A stretch of 12,470 nucleotides of DNA from Simkania sp. (GTDB lineage Bacteria > Chlamydiota > Chlamydiia > Chlamydiales > Simkaniaceae). Below, in pieces: positions 6,581-12,470 of this stretch. Both the position numbers and the translations under genes were made by a program. Within the stretch, counting starts at the first letter, position 1; every line of letters starts with the position of its first letter. The stretch spans positions 1 through 12,470 of the forward strand of contig JANQJX010000015.1 in NCBI GenBank assembly GCA_028281425.1. Reading direction: 5' to 3'. The notes under the pieces are model-generated. The model ran no database searches. It saw only the letters and a list, made by a program, of their open reading frames with translations, and was not told where the DNA came from.

Positions 6581-6654
6581 GCGGGAGTAGTTCAATTGGT
6601 TAGAGCACCAGCCTGTCACGCTGGAAGTTGCGGGTTCGAGTCCCGTCTCCCGCG
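6581..6654 (+). tRNA. tRNA-Asp (anticodon GUC)
   Basis: A 74-base cloverleaf. The acceptor arm GCGGGAG pairs perfectly with CTCCCGC, followed by the discriminator G typical of tRNA-Asp. The anticodon arm CCAGC/GCTGG has the loop CTGTCAC, giving GUC. The T arm is GCGGG/CCCGT with TTCGAGT. CCA is not encoded. It is the second gene of a two-tRNA operon. Confidence 0.97.
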
Positions 6655-6668
6655 AAGTTTAAGGAAAG

Positions 6669-6704
6669 GAAAGCTTTGGAATCTAAAATGAGCCCAAAGC
6701 TTTC
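6669..6704 (+). terminator. Hairpin at the end of the tRNA operon
   Basis: Perfect 11-bp arms, GAAAGCTTTGG (6669-6679) and CCAAAGCTTTC (6694-6704), enclose a 14-base loop, 14 bases after tRNA-Asp. The sequence that follows is AT-rich but has only short T-runs, so it may act as a weak terminator or a 3' processing barrier. Confidence 0.5.
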
Positions 6705-6855
6705 ATTTAAAATTTTGAGAAGAAATAAATAAATCGATAGATTCTCGTTTCTTTTTCAGTATTTTTGCGCGGTTTTTTTAAATTTAATTATCAATCTTTG
6801 TTGGACATATAAATCAAGATATTAACTTAAAAAAATGGAACTCAGAAAGTAAAAA

Positions 6856-7749
6856 ATGGCTCTGGTACATTTTCCATCACGCACAAAAAAACAGATGATT
6901 TTCTCCTATTTCTGGACAGCAGGGGGAGCTTTTTTAGCAGCCCTTGCTATCCGTATTTTTCTTCTTCCCAATGATCTGATAGATGGAGGAATTATTGGGG
7001 TTGCGATGATTTTAACACGCCTGACCTCAAAATCCTTGTTTCCTCTCTATTTTATTATTTTAACCCTTCCTTTCATTTATCTTTCTTACAGATTCATCAG
7101 GCGCACTTTCTTCATTCAAATGACCATTGCCGTCCTCTTTTTTTCGATTTCTCTTAGTTTTCTCAACCATGTTCATGCATTTGAATCAGACCCTCTTGAA
7201 GTGATTGTCATTGGAGGAGCAATTTTGGGAATTGGAGCAGGGCTTATCATTCGTCATGGGGCGTGTCTTGATGGAACTGAAATTTTAGCAATCATTATCA
7301 ATCGCCAAAAAGGTTTTACAGTTGGACAAATTGTCCTTTTTATCAATATCTTTATTTTTATAGCCTATGGAGCAATCTTTTTTGATTGGCACATTGCTTT
7401 TCAATCCCTTTTAACCTATGTTGTTGCCTTTAAAATGATGGATATCGTCATTGTTGGGCTCGATGAGCTCAAATCGGTGATCATCATTTCAACTAAACCC
7501 CAAAAGCTTACTCAAATCATCATGCATGAGCTTGGCCTCGGTCTAACAGTCATGTATGGACGAGGAGGCTACTCTGGAGATGCAAGAGAAATTCTCTTTG
7601 TCATTGTCGAACGCCTTGATTTATCAGATCTCAAAGAAATTGTTTTGCGAGAAGATCCAACTGCTTTCATGGCGATTGAAAATCTCCATGAAATTGTCTA
7701 TGGTAAAAAATCTAAAATTTCATCGAAAAATCGACCACGCAAAAAGTAA
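6856..7749 (+). CDS. YitT-family membrane protein (DUF161 + DUF2179)
   Basis: This 297-residue inner-membrane protein has the two-part layout of the YitT family. Residues about 14-200 are a membrane domain of five or six helices. It includes the FLLPNDLIDGGIIGVAMIL motif (35-53) and a related second copy, GACLDGTEILAIIINR (135-150), an internal duplication typical of the family. Residues about 205-283 are a soluble C-terminal DUF2179 domain (SVIIISTKP, then GRGGYSGDAREILFVIV, then AFMAIENLHEIVYG). The substrate is unknown for most members, so I infer only a transport or membrane role. The length is normal for the family. The start is supported by AGAAAG 7 bases upstream; an earlier ATG at 6835 runs into a stop. 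It appears to be monocistronic. Confidence 0.88.
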   Translation: MALVHFPSRTKKQMIFSYFWTAGGAFLAALAIRIFLLPNDLIDGGIIGVAMILTRLTSKSLFPLYFIILTLPFIYLSYRFIRRTFFIQMTIAVLFFSISLSFLNHVHAFESDPLEVIVIGGAILGIGAGLIIRHGACLDGTEILAIIINRQKGFTVGQIVLFINIFIFIAYGAIFFDWHIAFQSLLTYVVAFKMMDIVIVGLDELKSVIIISTKPQKLTQIIMHELGLGLTVMYGRGGYSGDAREILFVIVERLDLSDLKEIVLREDPTAFMAIENLHEIVYGKKSKISSKNRPRKK

Positions 7750-7820
7750 AAAAATTTTTACCAATCTTAAATTTGATCCTATTTTCAAGGCAGTCCCACT
7801 TTAGAAAAATGCGGGTTAGG

Positions 7821-7877
7821 GTCAATCTCCCATGTTAGACAAACCATGAACACGCTCTTTGTTGTAACCTTATGCGT
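7821..7877 (-). pseudogene. Possible transposase C-terminal remnant
   Basis: On the minus strand, 7869 down to 7821 reads GYNKERVHGLSNMGD and then stops; an in-frame stop also lies just before it. The pattern YNxxRxHxxL is the usual C-terminal signature of IS3/IS481-type (rve) transposases. The piece is only about 15 codons long and could be chance, but it lies in a gene-free gap next to inverted repeats, where a relic would be expected. Confidence 0.3.
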
Positions 7878-7929
7878 TAAACTCCCATTAACTGAACTTC
7901 TTTCTTGCGAAAAACTGATTTTTTGCATA

Positions 7930-8024
7930 CCTTTTACGCTAAAAGGATACATTTAAGAAACATTTTAAATGATGAGCTGGGAAAGAGGTCTCAAGGCATT
8001 TTAATTCTTAAATAGCTAAAATGC
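7930..8024. repeat. Three inverted repeats upstream of groEL paralogue
   Basis: CCTTTT/AAAAGG (7930-7946, loop ACGCT), CATTTAA/TTAAATG (7950-7971) and GCATTTTA/TAAAATGC (7996-8024, 13-base spacer) stand in the 366-base gap before the groEL paralogue. None matches the CIRCE operator of HrcA (TTAGCACTC-N9-GAGTGCTAA). No convincing sigma70 promoter is obvious; TTGCAT-N17-GATACA near 7925-7952 is a weak candidate. Because the sequence is AT-rich, some of this symmetry may be chance. Confidence 0.3.
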
Positions 8025-8115
8025 ATCCTATTCTTACTTCCAAAGGGACCCACTTGATCTCAGTTAAGCGATGAACCTTTAACTTCACTCATTAAAATAG
8101 CAAGGAGCAAAACAT

Positions 8116-9717
8116 ATGTCTTCTACACCTAAAGATCTGATCTTTGAAGAAGAAGCAAGAGAGAAATTAAAAGATGGTATCGATATTTTAGCAGATGTTG
8201 TTGGCATCACCTTAGGTCCCAAAGGGAAAAATGTAGGTCTCGAAGCGAGCTGGGGAGCTCCTACAGTTACAAACGATGGAAACAGCATTGTCAAAGATAT
8301 CGAACTCAAAGATCCTTACGTGAATATGGGCGTCTTGATCGGGAAAGAAGTGGCACGTAAAATCAAAGAAAAATCAGGAGATGGAACCACAACAGGAATC
8401 ATTCTTCTAAGAGCTCTTGTGAAATATGGGGTGCGCCATATTGCATCGGGTTATAGCCCTATTAAAACCAAAAAAGGGATAGAAAAAGCTGTGGATTTAG
8501 TTCTAAAAGAAATCGATGCTCTTTCAACACCAGTTGAAAATCCTGAAGAAATTAAAAACATTGCAACTGTTTCTGCTTCTGGAAATCAAGAAATTGGCAA
8601 ACTGATTTTTGAAGCAATTGATAAAGCAGGTCCCTTTGGTGTGATTACAATCGAAGAAGGAAAAGGAACCACAACTCAAGTGAAGATGGTTGAAGGAATG
8701 CAATTTGATCGTGGTTATCTCAGCCCCTATTTTTGTACTGATTTAGAAAAAATGGTCGTCGAACTCGATCAAGTCAGCATCTTGATCACAGATAAAAAAA
8801 TCACAGCAATTCAAGAAATTCTTCCTATTCTCGAATCTGTTGCTTCAACAGGAAATCCTATGCTTATCATTGGAGAAGATCTAGAAGGAGATGTTCTTTC
8901 TACTCTTTTTGCCAACAAATTGCGTGGAATTCTCAAAATTGCAGCTGTTAAAGCTCCAGGTTTTGGAGATAGACGTAAAGAGCTCCTAGAAGACTTAGCA
9001 ATCTTAACAGGAGGAACTGTCGTCTCGAAATCCAAAGGCATGGAGCTCAAAAATGCTGACCTTTCTGTTTTGGGAAAAGCAAAAAAAATTGTGATAGGCA
9101 AAGAAAATACCACCATTACCTCTGAAATGGGAAATGAAGAAAAAATTCAACTGCGTCTTAAACAAATCGATGCAGAAATCCAAAATACAACTTCTGATTA
9201 TGATAAAGAGAAACTTCAAGAGCGTAAAGCGAAGTTGCAAAAGGGTGTGGTTATCATTTCTGTTGGAGCCCCTTCAGAAGTTGAAATGAAGCAAAAAAAG
9301 CAAATTTTCGAAGATAGTCTCAATTCCACCCAAGCAGCTCAAGAAAATGGTTTTGTTCCAGGAGGAGGAATTGCTCTCCTTAGAGCAAGCCAAAAGATCA
9401 AGGATCTCGATCTTGAAAAAGAAGAAAAGCTCGGTGCTCAAATTGTTTTTGATGCCTGTTTAGCTCCTTTTAAACAAATTATAGAAAATTGTGGAAAAGA
9501 TAGCTTAATCTATTTGGAAGAAGTGCTTCATAAAGAAAAAGGAATAGGTTTTAATGCCTTAAATGAAAAAGTAGAAGATTTAATTGAAACCCATGTAATT
9601 GATCCTACAAAAGTTGTTAAAAATAGTCTTAAATTTGCCTCGTCTGCAGCAGGCGTTATTCTTCTTTCAGAGGTATTAATTACAGATAGTCAAGAAAAGG
9701 AAGAAAAATCGGCTTAG
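8116..9717 (+). CDS. groEL: GroEL paralogue (chaperonin Cpn60) without GroES partner
   Basis: This 533-residue group I chaperonin folds proteins in an ATP-driven double ring. It aligns with GroEL throughout. TLGPKGKNV and GDGTTT (88-93) make the nucleotide site, and the catalytic aspartates are present: D54, D89 and D400 (E. coli D52, D87, D398). Apical substrate/GroES residues are mostly kept (RGYLSPYF; L236 and L239 in ILPILESV), but E. coli V263/V264 become F265/A266. Other changes include TQAAQENG for TRAAVEEG. The C-terminus ends in SQEKEEKSA and lacks the GGM repeats that project into the cavity. An AAGGAG ribosome binding site (8102-8107) fixes the start. No groES precedes it and no CIRCE box is seen, so it is a divergent, probably not heat-shock-regulated paralogue, as chlamydiae are known to carry (GroEL2/GroEL3). 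It leads an operon with glycosyltransferase genes. Confidence 0.93.
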   Translation: MSSTPKDLIFEEEAREKLKDGIDILADVVGITLGPKGKNVGLEASWGAPTVTNDGNSIVKDIELKDPYVNMGVLIGKEVARKIKEKSGDGTTTGIILLRALVKYGVRHIASGYSPIKTKKGIEKAVDLVLKEIDALSTPVENPEEIKNIATVSASGNQEIGKLIFEAIDKAGPFGVITIEEGKGTTTQVKMVEGMQFDRGYLSPYFCTDLEKMVVELDQVSILITDKKITAIQEILPILESVASTGNPMLIIGEDLEGDVLSTLFANKLRGILKIAAVKAPGFGDRRKELLEDLAILTGGTVVSKSKGMELKNADLSVLGKAKKIVIGKENTTITSEMGNEEKIQLRLKQIDAEIQNTTSDYDKEKLQERKAKLQKGVVIISVGAPSEVEMKQKKQIFEDSLNSTQAAQENGFVPGGGIALLRASQKIKDLDLEKEEKLGAQIVFDACLAPFKQIIENCGKDSLIYLEEVLHKEKGIGFNALNEKVEDLIETHVIDPTKVVKNSLKFASSAAGVILLSEVLITDSQEKEEKSA

Positions 9718-9728
9718 ATGCTCTCAAA

Positions 9729-10700
9729 ATGGTTCCATCAACTCCAGATTGCAAGCAAAAAAAATTTGCTGTTATCTGTGCTAATGGAATTGGTGATGCT
9801 CTCTTGATGATGACTGTCGCTTATCAGTTGAAAAGGGGGGGACATATTCCCACCCTTTTTCATGATAAAAGCGCCATCATTTCTCCCCTTTTTGATGATA
9901 CAATTTCTATCCAAAATCACCCTCCTCTTTCTCATTTAGAAACAGTTCTTTCTTCTTTTGATTTTATCGTCTTAGAAAATGATCACTCTAAACGGGCTTA
10001 CTTTTTGTTGACTCTTCGCAATGAAAAAAAGATCAAAAATCTTATTGTTTTATTTCCCAAACCAAGTTCTCAGTTTAGAAAAACCGACTTTCTTTTCGAC
10101 CCTAAACTTCCCGTTTTGACAAATTTGACAAAAAGCTGTAGAAACGCTTTAAAATTAAAAAATGTGACTTCAGAAAATGGCCTTTGCCTCCCAAATCAAA
10201 AGAATTATCGCTCTTATCCAAACAGAATTGTCATTCATCCTTCAAGCCAAGATCCTAAACGCAAAAGCTGGTCTCTTCCCCGTTTCCTTAAGCTTGCTCA
10301 AACCCTTAAAAACCAAGGGTATTTTCCTGTTTTTACTGTCAGCCCTAAAGAACGCCCATTTTTTCATGCGATTGAAGATAGTGGGGTTGATCTTATCTCG
10401 CTTTCTCATTTATCAGATCTGAGCGCTTATATCTATGCCTCAGGCTTTTTTATTGGAAATGATTCAGGAATAGGACATCTAGCATCAAATTTAAAAATCC
10501 CAACACTTACGATTTCTGGCCATCCTAAACGGATACGTCTATGGCGCCCGAATTGGCATAAGGGGCTTGTTGTAACGCCTTTATTTCCTCTTCCCAACTT
10601 TAAAGGGATAGGTCTTGCAATAAGAGAAAATGCTTGGTCCCATTTTATCTCTATAAAGCGTACACTAAAGGCTTTTAATCAACTCAAAGAAATCGCATGA
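9729..10700 (+). CDS. Family 9 glycosyltransferase (heptosyltransferase-like), copy 1
   Basis: This 323-residue GT-B fold enzyme resembles the LPS heptosyltransferases (WaaC/WaaF, GT9). After a short basic leader, the N-terminal domain starts with FAVICANGIGDALLMM; D23 in GIGD corresponds to the catalytic Asp near the N-terminus of WaaC. The C-terminal nucleotide-sugar domain shows IHPSSQDPKRKSWSLPRF (169-186, with the GT9 Lys-x-Trp element) and IGNDSGIGHLASNLKIPTL (242-260). No signal peptide is seen; such enzymes act on the inner face of the inner membrane. The sugar donor cannot be deduced. Only 11 bases separate it from the groEL stop, with little Shine-Dalgarno, so it is probably coupled to it. 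Its stop overlaps the next start by 4 bases (ATGA). Confidence 0.82.
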   Translation: MVPSTPDCKQKKFAVICANGIGDALLMMTVAYQLKRGGHIPTLFHDKSAIISPLFDDTISIQNHPPLSHLETVLSSFDFIVLENDHSKRAYFLLTLRNEKKIKNLIVLFPKPSSQFRKTDFLFDPKLPVLTNLTKSCRNALKLKNVTSENGLCLPNQKNYRSYPNRIVIHPSSQDPKRKSWSLPRFLKLAQTLKNQGYFPVFTVSPKERPFFHAIEDSGVDLISLSHLSDLSAYIYASGFFIGNDSGIGHLASNLKIPTLTISGHPKRIRLWRPNWHKGLVVTPLFPLPNFKGIGLAIRENAWSHFISIKRTLKAFNQLKEIA

Positions 10701-11644
10701 AAGCAGCAGTGATTTGTTCAGGTGGTATTGGAGATGGCTTGATCATGATGGTGGCTTCTCACCGCCTTTTCTCGCGAGGTTACGAGGTCACGACTTATCA
10801 AGATCTTTTAGAAGAGCTTCATGCTTATTTCCCAAATCATAAGTTTAAAAAACGCTCTTTACTCATCAATATAAAAAAAGAACTTTCCTCTTATGATTTA
10901 ATCATTTTACAAAATGATAACTCCTCTCTTTCTTACCAAATTATTCATCTCTACAAAAAAGGAGAGCTTCATAATCTCAGTGTTTTTTATTCGAGTTATG
11001 AAAAAGAAAAACATGGAACATTAACCTCTTGGGATCGTGTTTTTAATAGAAACTACCCCATGGTTGAAAACATTGCAAAAGCAGTTGCTTCTCTTTTGCA
11101 ATGCACGCAAATTTCAAAAAACAATGGCCTTATCATTCCCAAAGGGTTAAAAAAACATCGTTTTCCTCATCGAGTTTTAATCCATCCAACAAGCACCAGC
11201 CTCAAACGGACATGGCATAGTTACAAATTTTTAAAATTGGCACAAAAAATTGAAAAGAGAGGATACCAAGTTTCGTTTTGTGTCAGCCCTAAAGAATACC
11301 CCCATTGGAAATCTCTTTTACAAGACCATTTTTCTCTTCCCTATTTTAAAACTCTAGATAAGCTTGCAGCTTATATTTTTGAATCGGCTTTTTTAATCGA
11401 CAATGAATCAGGCCCAGGTCACCTTGCTTCTAATCTCCATATCCCAACTTTAATTATTGCCAGTTGCAGAAAACAAATGCATCTCTGGCGGCCAAGCTGG
11501 TTTATGACAACAATCATCACCCCCCCTAGTTTTATTCCCAATATCAAACGGTTTAGATGGCGCGAAAATTATTGGCAATCATGCATTAGCGTCGGACGTG
11601 TTTTAAAAGCTTTAAAAAGTATGGAACAAAAAATATTCAAATGA
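10697..11644 (+). CDS. Family 9 glycosyltransferase (heptosyltransferase-like), copy 2
   Basis: This 315-residue protein is a clear paralogue of the preceding gene, aligning along its whole length. It has AVICSGGIGDGLIMM with D13 at the catalytic Asp position, IHPTSTSLKRTWHSYKFLKLA (162-182, Lys-x-Trp element), CVSPKEYP, DKLAAYIFESAFLIDNESG and HLASNLHIPTL, followed by the shared LWRPSW. One difference is NESG where copy 1 has NDSG, in the donor-binding motif. The two enzymes probably arose by tandem duplication and act in series on the same glycan, most plausibly the LPS core. The start overlaps the copy 1 stop (ATGA) and the stop overlaps the next gene's ATG in the same way, so translation is coupled. 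Confidence 0.8.
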   Translation: MKAAVICSGGIGDGLIMMVASHRLFSRGYEVTTYQDLLEELHAYFPNHKFKKRSLLINIKKELSSYDLIILQNDNSSLSYQIIHLYKKGELHNLSVFYSSYEKEKHGTLTSWDRVFNRNYPMVENIAKAVASLLQCTQISKNNGLIIPKGLKKHRFPHRVLIHPTSTSLKRTWHSYKFLKLAQKIEKRGYQVSFCVSPKEYPHWKSLLQDHFSLPYFKTLDKLAAYIFESAFLIDNESGPGHLASNLHIPTLIIASCRKQMHLWRPSWFMTTIITPPSFIPNIKRFRWRENYWQSCISVGRVLKALKSMEQKIFK

Positions 11645-12293
11645 AAAAAATTTTATTTTTTTTTTCTTTATTCTTCCCTTATTTGGAGCAGATCTTAAAA
11701 AAGATACATTCCAGATCTGGAATACTGAAAGTGCCAAATTTCAACTAACCCCTTCTACTTCTCTTTGTGGCAGTGTTGAATTTCGTTATGGAAATCAAAC
11801 AAAAAATATTTTCTATCGTCATATTCAATTGCAAATGAGCTATGCTATGACCCGTTATGTGATTCTGACTCCAGGATTGCGTCGTATTTCAAAGCGTTTT
11901 AAAAACAATTGGATTCATGAATACAATCCCTTATGTGATATTTCCTTAGTACTCTATCAAGCAAGACAATTGATTCTTTCTGACCGAACCCGCATGCAAT
12001 ACATCCCCTCTCATGATGCAAAAGAAGAAAGGCATATGATTTTCAGAAACTGTCTTGAACTTACCTCTCTTTCGCAAAGAAAAAAATCCTCTTTTCATTG
12101 GCATGCCTCTCATGAAGTTTTCTTCCAAAAATCAAAAGGATGGTTTGAAAATCGATCTATTATAGGCTTTTTAATCCCGAGAAATAAACAATCCTTCTTA
12201 GATATTTACTATCTCTATCTTTTAAAAAAAGAGTTTGAAGAGAAATGGAAATCCCAAAATATTGCCGGAATAAAGGCTGAATTCAAATTCTAA
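11641..12293 (+). pseudogene. DUF2490-type outer-membrane protein, frameshifted at T10 tract
   Basis: The ATG (11641) overlaps the copy 2 glycosyltransferase stop (ATGA) and begins a signal peptide, MKKILFFF. The frame then ends early at TAA near 11747. The rest of the protein is in another frame: LFGADLKKDTFQIWN from about 11681 through LQMSYAMTRYVILTPGLRRI to the stop at 12291. Adding one T to the T10 run (11656-11665) joins them into about 217 residues with a normal signal peptide (poly-Phe core, LFGA cleavage region). The mature part has alternating strands, an N-terminal QIWN and charged residues (HEYNPLCDISLVL, RNCLELTS) like the DUF2490 family of predicted beta-barrel outer-membrane proteins. 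A truncated product from ATG 11829 would lack the signal peptide. The defect could be a real mutation, phase variation, transcript slippage rescue or a sequencing error. The DUF2490 assignment is moderate. Confidence 0.6.
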
Positions 12294-12370
12294 TCCCTCG
12301 GAGTGAGACCTATTTTTCCCTGAATCAAGGGAACTCTTAGTCGAGTAATGCGAGGGAATCTCGCCCTCAC
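12294..12370. repeat. Nested inverted repeats at the end of the groEL operon
   Basis: TCCCTCG (12294-12300) pairs with CGAGGGA (12351-12357) and encloses TTCCCT/AAGGGAA-type arms at 12316-12333. GTGAG (12303-12307) pairs with CTCAC (12366-12370), and GAGGG (12352-12356) with CCCTC (12364-12368), so alternative folds compete. It contains the 15-base sequence also found at 5886-5900. It follows the DUF2490 stop directly and may end the operon, but it has no 3' T-run. Confidence 0.4.
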
Positions 12371-12470
12371 AGAGTCTGTTGAATGAACTGTGTAATTGCT
12401 AAAAAATAAAAAAGAAAATAAAACTTTTCTTTTGAAAGAAAAAGCAAACCGAGCCAGTAAAAAAGGCAAG
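12371..12470 (+). mobile_element. Possible left edge of an insertion sequence (IS256-like)
   Basis: GAGTCTGTTGAATGAACTGTG (starting at 12373, after CA) resembles the terminal inverted repeats of IS256-family elements (GNNTCTGT...CTGTGTAA). About 60 bases later an open frame from TTG (12432) reads KEKANRASKKGK to the window end, which would fit a transposase N-terminus. Both points are pattern impressions on little sequence; the decisive part lies outside the window. Confidence 0.25.

Noticed and set aside
7746..7761. GTAAAAAAATTTTTAC as a terminator for the YitT gene
   Set aside because: The stem is almost purely A-T with a two-base loop, so it would be too weak to call.
8050..8115. CIRCE (HrcA) element before groEL
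   Set aside because: I looked for TTAGCACTC-N9-GAGTGCTAA and found nothing close in the upstream gap.
12425..12442. TTTTCTTT-TG-AAAGAAAA as a terminator hairpin
   Set aside because: The two-base loop and the A/T-rich stem make it unlikely to fold stably; there is no gene directly upstream that needs it.

Overview
The window looks like chromosomal DNA of a host-associated Gram-negative bacterium, most likely a member of the Chlamydiae outside Chlamydiaceae (the 'environmental' chlamydiae). This is an inference. It rests on the AT-rich sequence, a GroEL paralogue without a GroES partner and without the GGM tail, a tRNA-thiolase/transporter/SurE cluster that resembles one I recall from Chlamydia, and many decaying mobile and accessory genes. 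No single marker settles the lineage.

Layout. Positions 1-300 hold the start of a decayed IS3-type transposase (minus strand, in-frame amber codon) and an inverted repeat. Positions 376-1820 hold an AbiE type IV toxin-antitoxin locus: an intact AbiEi antitoxin gene with a promoter buried in a long inverted repeat, followed by an AbiEii toxin gene broken by frameshifts and a nonsense codon. Positions 1821-2354 contain nothing I can support. Positions 2355-5288 are a tight minus-strand operon with overlapping genes, transcribed in the order ttcA-like, putP-like, surE. Positions 5470-5775 encode a small SEC-C zinc-motif protein. Positions 5776-6440 contain no intact gene but do hold a frameshifted fragment of a Bcp-type peroxiredoxin, a clean intrinsic terminator and a run of four stem-loops. 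Positions 6441-6704 are a two-tRNA operon (Val-UAC, Asp-GUC) with a promoter and a 3' hairpin. Positions 6856-7749 encode a YitT-family membrane protein. Positions 7750-8115 hold a possible transposase tail and several inverted repeats.

Positions 8116-12293 form a plus-strand operon: a GroEL paralogue, two tandem family 9 glycosyltransferases and a DUF2490-type outer-membrane protein. The last three genes are joined by two ATGA overlaps. The DUF2490 gene is out of frame with its signal peptide by one base in a T10 tract. The window ends with an inverted-repeat region and what may be the edge of another insertion sequence.

How it fits together. The minus-strand operon is housekeeping: tRNA modification, Na+/proline-type uptake and nucleotide phosphatase activity. 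The groEL-led operon is the most unusual unit: a divergent chaperonin transcribed with surface-glycan enzymes and an envelope protein. The AbiE locus, the transposase fragments and the peroxiredoxin fragment show ongoing gene decay. I see no complete undescribed system. The best leads are the groEL/glycosyltransferase/DUF2490 operon with its homopolymer frameshift, the AbiE operator-promoter, and the hairpin cluster at 6195-6284.
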